A stretch of 64,000 nucleotides of DNA from Bacteroidales bacterium. Lineage in GTDB: Bacteria > Bacteroidota > Bacteroidia > Bacteroidales > Prolixibacteraceae. Each line of letters begins with the position of its first letter. The first letter of the stretch is position 1. Under the pieces are notes generated by a model that was given only the letters and a program-made list of their open reading frames with translations, was not told the origin of the DNA and made no database searches. Both the position numbers and the translations under genes were made by a program. The stretch is taken from NCBI GenBank assembly GCA_012719495.1, contig JAAYAG010000055.1:21181-85180 (forward strand), written 5' to 3'. Shown here piece after piece: positions 55,979-64,000 of this stretch.

Positions 55979-56986
55979 TCAAATTTCATTCATAATCAAT
56001 TTTCCACATTGGGAGCATTTCCCTTCGGGGCTAATAGCGTGTTTACGAGTGTTATAATATGTCCTCTCGATGAGAAGAGTCTTACATGTTGGGCAATAGG
56101 TGCTGCTATGCAATTCTGTTGCCATGTTCCCAATGTATACATAATTAAGTTTTTCCTTGGCTATGTCGAAAAGGGTAAAAAGTGTTTCAGGAGGTGTTGG
56201 ATATTGGTCAAGTTCGTATCGAGGAAAAAAACGGGATAAGTGCAGCACCGTGTCTCGACCAGTCTCCTTAGCGATCCAATCGCACATTTCGGCAAACTCA
56301 AATTCATCATCATTGAGCGTAGGAATAACCAGATTGGTAATTTCAAGATGCTTGCCACTTTTAGCAATAATTTTAATTGCATTTTTCACTGGATCGAGGC
56401 TCGCTTTGGAATATTTCTTATAAAAATTATCATCAAAAGCCTTTAAATCAATATTAAAAGCATCTATATTTTTAAGAAGAATTTTTAAAGGATCGGGGTT
56501 AATATACCCGTTACTTACCATTACCGTTTTCTGGTTGTTTTGTTTTACCAGTTCAGCTGCACGAACCATAAACTCGAAATTGACAGTGGGTTCATTGTAA
56601 GTAAACGCCACACCGAGATTATTTTTCTTTTTCAATGACAATGCTGCTAATTCCTCGGGAGAAAAGCTCTTTACACTTACAGGTTGCCTGATATCGCATT
56701 GCGAGAGTGCAAAATTCTGACAGAAAATACAATGTAAGTTACAGCCAGTTGTTCCAATCGAAAGGATTTCTTTTCCTGGGAAAAAATGGTATAGTGGTTT
56801 CTTTTCGACAGGATCACTGTTTAATGCGGCAATTTTCCCATATACTTCACTTATCAGAGTACCGTTTCGGTTTCTGCGAGCTTTACAGTTACCAAATTTT
56901 CCAGCTTCAATTATGCAATTGCGTGGACAAAGATTGCATCCAACAGCATTATTTTCAAGCGGTGTATAAAATTGGGCTTCGGTCAC
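55979..56986 (-). CDS. amrS: AmmeMemoRadiSam system radical SAM enzyme
   Basis: The 335 residues have the radical SAM cluster C82-x3-C86-x2-C89 (GCNLHCIFCQN). An N-terminal Cys set (C17, C20, C24, C34; CNLCPRNC) and a C-terminal zinc-ribbon-like pair (CPTCK, CSQCG) flank it. The G-V-A-F-T-Y-N-E-P-T and VSNGYINPDPL blocks are those of PflA-like activases. The start is a GTG at 56986; the frame closes at 57004 and no ATG lies in between. Together with the Memo and AMMECR1 genes it completes the three-part set. The target is unknown; activation of a glycyl-radical-like protein or modification of a small molecule are open. Confidence 0.92.
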   Translation of the reverse strand: MTEAQFYTPLENNAVGCNLCPRNCIIEAGKFGNCKARRNRNGTLISEVYGKIAALNSDPVEKKPLYHFFPGKEILSIGTTGCNLHCIFCQNFALSQCDIRQPVSVKSFSPEELAALSLKKKNNLGVAFTYNEPTVNFEFMVRAAELVKQNNQKTVMVSNGYINPDPLKILLKNIDAFNIDLKAFDDNFYKKYSKASLDPVKNAIKIIAKSGKHLEITNLVIPTLNDDEFEFAEMCDWIAKETGRDTVLHLSRFFPRYELDQYPTPPETLFTLFDIAKEKLNYVYIGNMATELHSSTYCPTCKTLLIERTYYNTRKHAISPEGKCSQCGKLIMNEI

Positions 56987-57069
56987 GATTTGTACGTTTT
57001 CTTAAGGTTATTTTATCAATCGAACTGAAGAAGAGAACCATTTTGCTTAATCATGAGCGTGTATCGCGC

Positions 57070-58410
57070 CTACTTGAATGGAATAAAATCCTGATCGAGT
57101 TCATCATCATTTCTATTTACAATATTTTTAATGTTTATAGCTTGTTTCTTCGGGATGTCATTCTCGTTTATATTAATTTTAACTCCCTTACTTTCAGCTG
57201 ATGAATTCTTACTTTCTTTCAAATTAAATACGGGCTCACGGCTATTTTCAATCCTCGACTTTTCTTTTGGTTTCGATTCATTCTTTTGATGTTGGCTACT
57301 GATGTCCATTTTAAAAAAAGAAATCAGATCGTTGAGTGATTCTGCCTGAGCTGCGAGTTCTTGAGCACTCGAGGCCATTTCTTCTGAGGCAGAAGCATTT
57401 TGCTGGGTAACATTGTTAAGTTGCTGGATTGATGCATTAAGTTGCTCTATCCCTAATGCTTGTTCCAGGCTCGATTTTACAATAATATCAACTTGCTCAG
57501 ACGATTCCGCAATTTTTGGAAGCATTTCAGCAACTTCTATTTCAATTTTCTTTGTAACATTTACGCCTTCAGCCGAGATTTGAAGAACCTCATTTGCAAC
57601 CTGTTTGCTACTGTCGGCCAGGCGCCTGACTTCGCCAGCTACCACTGCAAAACCCTTTCCTAACTCTCCTACCCGGGCTGCTTCAACAGCTGCGTTTAAG
57701 GCCAGAATATTTGTTTGAAAAGAAATGTCGTTGACCAATGAAATTTTATCGATTATCTTTTTTTGTGTTTCAACCATATGGGTCGATTCTTTGGCAAAAT
57801 TGTTTACAACTTGAGCTGAATCTTTTGACACAACACCTGCATTTCTGGCTTTTTCTGTATTGTCATTTAACGTGGCTGATATTTCTTCAATAGTGGCTGA
57901 AAGTTCTTGTAAGGATGAGGCTTGTAATGATGCTCCTTGTGAAAGATCTTCGGAAAGGCTACCTAACTGCATACTGCTGATAGATAGGTTACTTGTATTT
58001 GTTTTAACCTCATAAAGAATGTTGCGAAGATTATTGGTAAGCTTATATAGAGAATTCTGCAAAACACCGAGTTCGTTTTTGATGTCTGTATGAGTTATGT
58101 CGATATTGAGGTTACCTTCAGATAGGTCTTCAACTTTCTTAATGGCAGTGTTTAGCGGTATGGCTATTATTGTGCGGATCCTTAGGAATATAACAACTCC
58201 AAATGCGATTAGGGCCGGTGCTGCCCAAAGTGCGTGTATGGTACCCAAGCGTCCTACAATTGAAAAGGAAAACCCGCTAAATGCCGCAAGAAATGCCATC
58301 ATCAAGCACACGGTAAACATAATTGAGTTTCTAAACAAAAGACGTAAAATACCTGCAGCAATTGAAATGAGCAAGATTGAAATACTAATTGCAATTAGAA
58401 TTCTTTCCAT
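57070..58410 (-). CDS. Methyl-accepting chemotaxis protein without an obvious sensor domain
   Basis: The 446-residue protein has two or three membrane helices within the first 80 residues ([56 protein letters not shown]) with almost no periplasmic loop. A HAMP domain (about 78-130) and a long coiled-coil signalling domain (about 150-355) follow, with the tip [20 protein letters not shown] and [14 protein letters not shown] charged tail ends [12 protein letters not shown]. It would pass signals to CheW and CheA, which are not nearby. It may sense membrane state or energy, or signal to another system. It lies upstream of the radical SAM gene on the same strand with 83 bases between. Confidence 0.92.
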   Translation of the reverse strand: MERILIAISISILLISIAAGILRLLFRNSIMFTVCLMMAFLAAFSGFSFSIVGRLGTIHALWAAPALIAFGVVIFLRIRTIIAIPLNTAIKKVEDLSEGNLNIDITHTDIKNELGVLQNSLYKLTNNLRNILYEVKTNTSNLSISSMQLGSLSEDLSQGASLQASSLQELSATIEEISATLNDNTEKARNAGVVSKDSAQVVNNFAKESTHMVETQKKIIDKISLVNDISFQTNILALNAAVEAARVGELGKGFAVVAGEVRRLADSSKQVANEVLQISAEGVNVTKKIEIEVAEMLPKIAESSEQVDIIVKSSLEQALGIEQLNASIQQLNNVTQQNASASEEMASSAQELAAQAESLNDLISFFKMDISSQHQKNESKPKEKSRIENSREPVFNLKESKNSSAESKGVKININENDIPKKQAINIKNIVNRNDDELDQDFIPFK

Positions 58411-58510
58411 ATCTTTTTTTTATCAAATTATGGAAAAATATTAAGAAATGCGATATTAGATTTAAAAAATAGGTGAGATATAGAACGTTGCCGTAAAATA
58501 TACGTTGAGT

Positions 58511-59422
58511 TTACTCCCCTTTTGATGTTTTTTTACCAAAATAGAACTCGTTTGAAAAATCTTCAAAATTCTGTTCCCAAGAACTACTAAATCTTAGCTT
58601 CCGGTACCAGTTGAAGTGATAGGCCAATCCTACTTTAATCTCGTTAATGAAGCCATAAACCTCCATACGACTTATGGCCACATTATTATTGGGAAGATAT
58701 GTGGCTTCAAAGTTTTGAATACCATCAAGATAATCGTTGCTTACAAACATAACACAGTATTCACCTGATATTGATATTCGTGGCGAAATATAATAGTTAA
58801 CCCCAATCCCGGCATGAAACGAGCCAAACAAATCTTTAATCTTCTGTATACCTTGTCCTTTCTCGTAAAATGGGTTTGGAAGGTTCGATTTGTTGTACGA
58901 TGCCAAATTGAGGTAGCCTGTTTCAACTCCAACCGCAGTAAGCCCAAACCCCATTTTCAAATACATATTCATGTTGAGAAATGCATAGTCCTGACTGCGT
59001 AAGTTCTTGAAATTATAAATACCGTTTATGTACCATGAAGTAGTGTTCGTTTTATAATAAATTGGATCGGGAACAAAATGGGTTTCACTGGAATTGAAGC
59101 GTGAATGATATTTCAACCAGATGATCTGGTTTGGGTAAGTCTTTTCTCCTTTAAAGTAATTTTTTTCGAATTCGATGCCTAATTCAAAGTTATTATAGAA
59201 CCGTTTATCGAGAAAGAACATAAAAGAATTTGTGATCTGTGGATTCATTTCCATCATGCTTTTCGAGAAATCTTTTTTAATTTCTGAAGTAAGATAACTG
59301 CCACCCAACATAAAACCAGTTCGCCAGTTCTTAAACCAATTTTGGCTGAACGTTTCAACCTGCCCCTTAAGAACCAGAGGGATGCAGATAAGAAGTAATG
59401 GTATAAGTTTTTTAAGCGTCAT
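58511..59422 (-). CDS. Outer-membrane beta-barrel protein of unknown function
   Basis: The 303-residue protein has a signal peptide (MTLKKLIPLLLICIPLVLKG, cut near Q-V) and many aromatic beta-strands (FNSSETHFVPDPIYYKTNTT, YAFLNMNMYLKMGFGLTAVG, GIGVNYYISPRISISGEYC), a layout of ten to twelve strands. The closing strand IKVGLAYHFNWYRKLRF is followed by a short polar tail. A -7 box (TAAATTTG) lies at 59438-59431. No partner gene is evident. Confidence 0.72.
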   Translation of the reverse strand: MTLKKLIPLLLICIPLVLKGQVETFSQNWFKNWRTGFMLGGSYLTSEIKKDFSKSMMEMNPQITNSFMFFLDKRFYNNFELGIEFEKNYFKGEKTYPNQIIWLKYHSRFNSSETHFVPDPIYYKTNTTSWYINGIYNFKNLRSQDYAFLNMNMYLKMGFGLTAVGVETGYLNLASYNKSNLPNPFYEKGQGIQKIKDLFGSFHAGIGVNYYISPRISISGEYCVMFVSNDYLDGIQNFEATYLPNNNVAISRMEVYGFINEIKVGLAYHFNWYRKLRFSSSWEQNFEDFSNEFYFGKKTSKGE

Positions 59423-59755
59423 TTATCTATCAAATTTACGACTATGTGAGGAATATTAAAAATGATAAACTTGCGCAAATATAGACTAAAGAAACACAAT
59501 TTGTAATTCTCAGGGGATTAAATGACCATGAAATACGAACTTCTCAAGTTCTTTTTTACAATTTAATGATTGTTGTAATCTTGATTATTTTGTTACATAG
59601 TTTGCGAATAAGCAAATAAATTAATTGATATTTAGCTAAGAGAGTAGGCATGAAAATCGATTTTTAAACATTCATTAAATGAAGGTTAATGGAAAAAAAT
59701 CAAAAATGCCGACAATAAAAAAAACCCTACTATCATTTGATAAGCAAGGCTTTAG
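59423..59755. other. Intergenic gap with an orphan terminator-like hairpin
   Basis: About 330 bases between the barrel gene and tRNA-Ser. It holds the barrel-gene promoter and, on the plus strand, the hairpin at 59537-59557. Only frames of about 14 codons are open between them (59463 and 59522), too short to support. It is otherwise AT-rich. Confidence 0.5.
59537..59557 (+). terminator. Orphan terminator-like hairpin
   Basis: GAACTT at 59537-59542 pairs with AAGTTC at 59546-59551 around CTC, then six T. No plus-strand gene lies before it, so it may end an unseen small RNA or be chance. Confidence 0.35.
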
Positions 59756-59844
59756 CGGAGAGCGAGGGATTCGAACCCCCGGAACCACATAAGCAGTTCA
59801 ACAGATTTCGAGTCTGCCCCGATCGACCACTCCGGCAGCTCTCC
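59756..59844 (-). tRNA. tRNA-Ser (anticodon CGA)
   Basis: On the minus strand GGAGAGC (59844-59838) pairs with GCTCTCC (59763-59757) to form the acceptor stem, followed by a G discriminator. The T-loop GGTTCGAATCC, the anticodon loop ACTCGAAAT with CGA, and a long variable arm give the serine pattern in 89 nt. CCA is not encoded. Confidence 0.95.
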
Positions 59845-59983
59845 AATACGGCTGCAAATATATAAGTTTTAACAAAAAATCAAGATAGAATTTAAAAACA
59901 TTGTTAGCCCCTTGTTGTTATTTTATTTATATAACTTAAAATTAGCATCAAACAAACGATCAAAAATTAATAAAACCTGAATT

Positions 59984-60694
59984 ATGAAAGCAATGAAGCA
60001 TAATGAGTTTTTCGGCAGCCTGGTAAAGAAGGAAGAACTTTCTTCTATCAATCAAAATATTATTCTAGGATCGGTGGTTTTTGAATCCTCATCTCCTTTT
60101 AGGGCTTATTATAGCGACGATGTCTTGGATCCTAGTCCTATTTATATTTATATTGTTACAGATAAGAATTATCCTGTTTTTGATATCATCAGAGCAATCA
60201 ACCATGTTAAAGAGAAAACTGGCCTTGATTTTGATGCAGCAAAAGCTCAAATTGAATCAACAGATAAGCTTTACCAAGTAATACGGCTCAGGCATTTTCA
60301 ACATTTTGGTAATATATCGATCATACAAAAAGCATTTTCAGATTATGGAATTTCTTTATACATGACTTCTGCTTCGGTAAAAGATATACAAGCAAATGTT
60401 ACTATTGAAAAAATGTTTCGTTTGTTGCCTTTGAGTGAAGAAATTTGGCTCGACTCAGATGAGCCAAATCATGCTTATTTACAAATAAACAGGAACTTGT
60501 CTATGGGTGAATTTGTTGCTGTTACCGAAAAAGTACGAAACAATTGGTTCGAATCCAAGTTTGATGCTGCACTTGGATGCTTCCTGACAGGACAATCTGT
60601 TGTCGATTTTGTTCGTGTGTACACAAATAAGCTTGAGCCTGAATACCTTGTTGGAATCCGGAATTTGTATCTTGAAAAACTTAGGCTCATTTGA
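59984..60694 (+). CDS. Protein of unknown function
   Basis: The 236-residue soluble protein has no signal peptide or membrane helix. It looks like an alternation of beta and alpha elements (IILGSVVFESSSPFRAYY, PIYIYIVTDKNYPVFDIIRA, ISIIQKAFSDYGISLYMTSA). I do not recognise a family. The coding frame is clean, with usual base use, and no overlapping frame competes. It lies 172 bases before the Cpn10-like gene, which has its own promoter, so the two are probably not one transcript. Confidence 0.6.
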   Translation: MKAMKHNEFFGSLVKKEELSSINQNIILGSVVFESSSPFRAYYSDDVLDPSPIYIYIVTDKNYPVFDIIRAINHVKEKTGLDFDAAKAQIESTDKLYQVIRLRHFQHFGNISIIQKAFSDYGISLYMTSASVKDIQANVTIEKMFRLLPLSEEIWLDSDEPNHAYLQINRNLSMGEFVAVTEKVRNNWFESKFDAALGCFLTGQSVVDFVRVYTNKLEPEYLVGIRNLYLEKLRLI

Positions 60695-60817
60695 AATACT
60701 CAAAATCTCCGGATAAAAATTACAACAAAAGGAACAAACAAAAGAATTGTTTAAGGCATTTATTTTCAGAAATATATCAAGTAATAGAAGAAAACGACAT
60801 AAAAGAACACCTTGATT

Positions 60818-60849
60818 TTTCTAAATTATTATGGTGTTCTTTATTTTTG
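60818..60849 (+). promoter_or_regulatory. Promoter of the Cpn10-domain gene
   Basis: TTTC at 60818-60821, a 20-base spacer and a perfect TATTTTTG at 60842-60849 give a start about ten bases before the ATG at 60867. Confidence 0.5.
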
Positions 60850-60866
60850 TAAAAAAATGAAAAGTC

Positions 60867-61253
60867 ATGCCAATTAATATAGAAGAAAACGATTTAAGCA
60901 AATTTATACTTATTGGGGACCGGGTGCTGGTGAAACCCAAAAATCCACAATCGAAAACTAAAAGTGGCTTGTATCTTCCTCCAACAGTTCAGGAAAACGA
61001 AGCAATTCAAAGTGGCTATGTAGTTAAAGTAGGACCAGGTTACCCTATTCCTGCACTTTCCGAACGCGACGAATTCTGGAAAAATTCATCGGAAGATGAA
61101 GTAAAATATATACCATTACAAGCGAAAGAGGGCGATCTGGCTGTCTATTTACAAAAAAGCGGATACGAAATCGAGTTTAACAACGAAAAGTATATACTCA
61201 TCCCCCACTCTTCTATATTGATGATAATCAGAGATGAAGGTATTTTCGAGTAG
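60867..61253 (+). CDS. GroES-like (Cpn10-domain) protein
   Basis: The 128 residues open like GroES (FILIGDRVLVKPKNPQSKTK, SGLYLPPTVQENEAIQSGYV, VKVGPGYPIPALSERDEFWK). A GroES-type beta barrel follows and the end keeps the GroES finish (ILIPHSSILMII). Typical GroES is about 90-97 residues; here a loop of about 30 (YPIPALSERDEFWKNSSEDE onward) is inserted in the middle and the mobile loop region reads K-S-G-L-Y-L-P. No groEL is adjacent. It may be a second co-chaperonin or a protein with another role. It ends right where the next minus-strand gene ends. Confidence 0.8.
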   Translation: MPINIEENDLSKFILIGDRVLVKPKNPQSKTKSGLYLPPTVQENEAIQSGYVVKVGPGYPIPALSERDEFWKNSSEDEVKYIPLQAKEGDLAVYLQKSGYEIEFNNEKYILIPHSSILMIIRDEGIFE

Positions 61254-61784
61254 CTACATCAATTCTTTAGCTTCTTTCTGAATATATGTCAATGCCAGGG
61301 TAACAGGGTCATTCCCGGCCGAAGCAAATTCATTTAGCAATTCTGTGGCATATTCTACATATAGATCATCGGATCCATATTTAGCTGCTGTGCTGGTTAT
61401 TAATTGCATCATACTTTGACGGGCACCTACAACCATGGCCCAAGCTTGCGAGGATACATAAATCTGCTGTGAAAGATTGTGTTCATATTCTTCACGAACA
61501 CTTTCAGTAAGTGCACGCTGTAGTTCGAAAGTTGTCATTCCTGGTTGAGCTACCCTAATAACCATCGATTCAGGTTTTATTCGCTCAAGGAAAAGTGTAA
61601 TCCGCTCGTATGCCTGGAACTTAAGTGGCAATAACGTCTTTGAGGTACGTTGAGCCATTTCTTGCTTACGTTGTTTTTCAAACTGATCGAAAAAAGCTTT
61701 CAGCATATAATATATAAATACAAAGATCACAATAAGCGGAAAAAATAATGCTATCGCTTGTTCAATAATTTTTTGCCAATCCAT
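61254..61784 (-). CDS. Membrane-anchored protein conserved in Bacteroidota, unknown function
   Basis: The 176-residue protein has one N-terminal membrane helix (IALFFPLIVIFVFIYYMLKA) and a cytosolic helical domain with many charged residues (KTLLPLKFQAYERITLFLER). The central part (ELQRALTESVREEYEHNLSQ, QIYVSSQAWAMVVGARQSMM) looks like a conserved helical bundle. No catalytic motif is visible. Its stop codon directly abuts that of the Cpn10-domain gene on the other strand (61253/61254). Confidence 0.7.
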   Translation of the reverse strand: MDWQKIIEQAIALFFPLIVIFVFIYYMLKAFFDQFEKQRKQEMAQRTSKTLLPLKFQAYERITLFLERIKPESMVIRVAQPGMTTFELQRALTESVREEYEHNLSQQIYVSSQAWAMVVGARQSMMQLITSTAAKYGSDDLYVEYATELLNEFASAGNDPVTLALTYIQKEAKELM

Positions 61785-61977
61785 ATCATCTTTTCGTTTA
61801 AATGTTCAAAAAATTAAAATAATGTCAATAATAAATGTAAAAAAACTGTCATCTATTCAATTTTTTTGAATAATTTTTATCTTGCAGCCGTTGCAAAAAT
61901 ACGGAATATTATCGATTCCTTTCGGCAATAAACACGCTTCACCAATAATTGGCAAATAAAAATAAAAAAAGAAACGT

Positions 61978-63270
61978 ATGAATCCACAGGCAGAAGAATT
62001 AAACAAGATTATTCAAGAAAAGAATCCGGCAGTTTACGAATTACTTTCGAAAAAGGGTAAAAATATATTTTTCCCAAAAAAAGGGATCCTCGGACAATCT
62101 GCCGATGCAAAAGGTACAAAAATCAATGCAACCATTGGTACAGCCATAGAAGACGACGGCAGCCCTATGCGCTTGGAAGCTATTTCATCGAAAATAGGAA
62201 TCGACCCATCACTTACCTTTCCGTATGCGCCTAGTTTTGGTCGCCCAGATATTAGGGCCAGTTGGAAACAGTTGATTTACAAGAAAAATCCATGCCTGGG
62301 TTCGAAAGAGATTAGCCTTCCAATTGTTACCAATGCCCTTACACATGGGGTTAGTATGGCCGGTTATATGTTTGTCGATGAAGGGGATGAAGTGATATCA
62401 CCAAATTTGTTCTGGGGAAATTATAACTTAATTCTTAATAACGCCTATGGATCAAAGATTGGTGCTTTTAATCTATTCAAAAATGGCGGTTTCGATCTTG
62501 AAGCTTTCGAAAACAAATTGAATGAAGGTGCCATTGGTAAAAAAATCGTTATTCTCAATTTTCCAAACAATCCATCGGGTTATTCACCAACAGTAGCCGA
62601 AGCTTCTGCTATTGCCGAAATTTTAAAGAAATCAGCTGATAAAGGGAATAAAATTGTTGTTTTCACTGACGATGCCTATTGGGGTTTAGTTTTCGAAGAT
62701 GGTATTGAAAAGCAATCAATATTTACATATATTTCTGACATTCATGAAAATGTATTGGCTGTAAAAATTGATGGACCGACCAAAGAAGATTATGTTTGGG
62801 GCTTTAGGGTTGGTTTTATCACGTATGGAATTAAAGGTGGTGATGCTCAGCTATATGCTGCACTTGAGTCGAAAACTGCTGGAGCGGTTCGCGGAAACAT
62901 TTCGAATGCGGCGAATATTTCACAATCACTTCTTATGCAGGCATATGCAAATGAAGATTACGACCGTCAGAAAGAGGAAAAATATGAATTGCTAAAAACC
63001 CGTTACAATGCTGTAAAAGAAGCGTTGAAAGATGATAAATACAAAAAATATTTCGAAGCATTACCATACAATTCTGGCTATTTTATGTGTATTCAATTGG
63101 TAGAAGGTATTGATGGTGAGGCTCTTCGTCATTTGCTTATCGATAAATACAGCATTGGAACTATTAATTTAAACAATATTATCAGGTTAGCCTTTGCTGC
63201 TGTGGCTGCGAAAGACATGAAACAGTTGTTCGATGGTATTTATGACGCTTGCTGCGAGTTGAAAAAATAG
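61978..63270 (+). CDS. PLP-dependent aminotransferase, class I/II
   Basis: The 430-residue enzyme has the fold-type I aminotransferase marks: N194-F-P-N-N-P-S-G-Y, Asp231 with Tyr234 in TDDAYWG, the Schiff-base Lys269 in GPTKEDYVWGFRVGF and the substrate-binding Arg277. The spacing of Lys and Arg fits an aspartate- or aromatic-type transferase. The amino donor is not clear from sequence. The N-terminal block (ATIGTAIEDDGSPMRLEAIS) is unlike common AspC and suggests a less-studied subgroup. It is a single gene with a strong terminator. Confidence 0.9.
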   Translation: MNPQAEELNKIIQEKNPAVYELLSKKGKNIFFPKKGILGQSADAKGTKINATIGTAIEDDGSPMRLEAISSKIGIDPSLTFPYAPSFGRPDIRASWKQLIYKKNPCLGSKEISLPIVTNALTHGVSMAGYMFVDEGDEVISPNLFWGNYNLILNNAYGSKIGAFNLFKNGGFDLEAFENKLNEGAIGKKIVILNFPNNPSGYSPTVAEASAIAEILKKSADKGNKIVVFTDDAYWGLVFEDGIEKQSIFTYISDIHENVLAVKIDGPTKEDYVWGFRVGFITYGIKGGDAQLYAALESKTAGAVRGNISNAANISQSLLMQAYANEDYDRQKEEKYELLKTRYNAVKEALKDDKYKKYFEALPYNSGYFMCIQLVEGIDGEALRHLLIDKYSIGTINLNNIIRLAFAAVAAKDMKQLFDGIYDACCELKK

Positions 63271-63295
63271 ATAATTGAAGATTTGCAATATAGTT

Positions 63296-63327
63296 ATAGC
63301 CCGGCTAACTTGCCGGGCTATATTTTT
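63296..63327 (+). terminator. Terminator after the aminotransferase gene
   Basis: ATAGCCCGGC at 63296-63305 pairs with GCCGGGCTAT at 63312-63321, followed by A and five T. Confidence 0.9.
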
Positions 63328-63439
63328 ATCAGCCCAACATGTTAAAATAGATTATACAGCTCTTGGGATCGCATTTATTGTAGAATAGACGAATTGTTCC
63401 AAGAGAAAATCAGCTGCGTAGAACGTGAAAGGATTAAAA

Positions 63440-63784
63440 ATGAAAAGAATTGTAATTCTGTATTTTGCATTACTCGCCCTGACTGCGCGTGATAACCCGA
63501 AAGCGATCAGGCATTTGCTTCGCACGGCTCAACATGTGCTTCAAATTGATGCAACTCAGAAGCCTAAGGAAGTAAACTATTTACTAGGAACTACAAGCTC
63601 CGAAATGAACGATACAACCGTAATTTTTGCTAATTACTTATTGCCAGGCGATACTGCTTTATTCATACTAAATGCTATTTACATCATGCCCCAACAACTT
63701 GGTTTCGAAGGTAAACTGGAATATTGCACAGTTAACGCATACTTTTACCATAATCAAGCCGATACTACTTCAAAAAATATATAG
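63440..63784 (+). CDS. Small secreted protein, hypothetical
   Basis: From the ATG at 63440 the product has 114 residues with a signal-like start (MKRIVILYFALLALTA); a GTG at 63425 is the alternative. The rest is mixed and has no recognised motif, and may be exported. The first part (RDNPKAIRHLLRTAQHVLQI) has no obvious repeat. A 7-base inverted repeat (CTCTTGG/CCAAGAG, 63360-63405) precedes it. The gene could be real or a worn remnant. Confidence 0.4.
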   Translation: MKRIVILYFALLALTARDNPKAIRHLLRTAQHVLQIDATQKPKEVNYLLGTTSSEMNDTTVIFANYLLPGDTALFILNAIYIMPQQLGFEGKLEYCTVNAYFYHNQADTTSKNI

Positions 63785-63910
63785 CTTTACGATCGATTGA
63801 ATTCACCGCTAATAATAATTTCTACGATATAATAATTAAAAGACACTGATTCTTGGTCTTTTACTGGACTTATTAACCTGAGTTCGATTTTATTTTTAAA
63901 GTTCAGATTG

Positions 63911-63997
63911 GCATAAAACGCTGTTTTACAAAGCAAATTTTTGAGTATTAGCGGGCTAAATCGAGGAAATTTAATGCAGGAAAACAGTGTTTTATGC
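63911..63997. repeat. 17-base inverted repeat at the window edge
   Basis: GCATAAAACGCTGTTTT at 63911-63927 and AAAACAGTGTTTTATGC at 63981-63997 are inverted copies differing at one base (a G-U pair in RNA), with 53 bases between. It lies in a minus-strand frame of unknown status that runs off the window. It may be a hairpin element or a mobile-element end. Confidence 0.4.
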
Positions 63998-64000
63998 AAA

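Noticed and set aside
63787..63999. 70-codon minus-strand frame at the window edge
   Set aside because: It may be the end of a gene that starts beyond the window, but no motif supports it and an inverted repeat lies in it; left unlisted as CDS.

Overview
The window comes from a bacterium of the phylum Bacteroidota, most likely an anaerobic or microaerobic member of the Bacteroidales/Marinilabiliales. The evidence is a TonB-dependent receptor with a DUF4249 lipoprotein partner, DUF4465 and DUF2807 lipoproteins, an exbB-exbD-tonB operon, a TamB next to tsaD, many TPR proteins, and promoter boxes of the TAnnTTTG type used by the Bacteroidota primary sigma factor. The flavodiiron protein and the pta-ackA pair suggest an anaerobic, acetate-forming metabolism. 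Gene density is high, with no insertion sequence, prophage, CRISPR array or foreign-looking island. It reads as ordinary chromosomal core with several interesting leaders.

Layout. 0-7 kb: the tail of an isoprenylcysteine-methyltransferase-like gene, an unusual IMP dehydrogenase, corA behind a structured leader with a mini-ORF, a MATE exporter with an attenuator-like leader, and a cobalamin riboswitch that controls a single DUF4465 lipoprotein. 6-14.6 kb: a minus-strand run of RelA/SpoT-like protein, glycerate kinase and two TPR proteins, then a YqhD-type alcohol dehydrogenase, a small membrane protein, a DUF2807 lipoprotein and ornithine carbamoyltransferase. 14.7-26.7 kb: envelope genes (tonB, exbD, exbB, tamB on minus; tsaD, TonB-dependent receptor, DUF4249 lipoprotein on plus; ftsE on minus). 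27-34 kb: a 1011-residue TPR protein with an outer-membrane barrel protein, then gyrB. 34-38 kb: LOG-type hydrolase, methyltransferase, small barrel protein, acetyltransferase, a roughly 0.8-kb gene-poor gap and a tiny acidic lipoprotein. 38-46.6 kb: ackA, a hydroxyacyl-CoA dehydrogenase-like gene and pta in one operon, a TPR protein, DUF4395, rarA, yccF and kdsA. 46.8-52 kb: fabI, a cytidylate-kinase-like protein, nagB, a flavodiiron protein and mltG. 52-57 kb: a minus-strand cluster in which the three parts of the AmmeMemoRadiSam system (radical SAM enzyme, Memo protein, AMMECR1 protein) surround yicC, gmk and nadD. 57-64 kb: a chemoreceptor without an obvious sensor domain, a barrel protein, tRNA-Ser(CGA), an unknown protein, a lone Cpn10-domain protein, a membrane-anchored protein, a PLP aminotransferase and a small secreted protein.

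How the genes fit together. ExbB-ExbD-TonB energises receptors such as the one at 22.5 kb. Pta and AckA make acetate and ATP from acetyl-CoA. KdsA, TamB, MltG and FabI serve envelope building. RelA/SpoT, Gmk and IMP dehydrogenase all touch guanine nucleotides but are in separate transcription units. The strongest leads are the conserved but functionally unexplained AmmeMemoRadiSam set, the corA leader with mutually exclusive pairings around a rare strong Shine-Dalgarno sequence, the lone riboswitch-controlled DUF4465 lipoprotein, and the unclassified leader of the MATE gene. All function calls rest on sequence reading and remembered family motifs; no database search was run.
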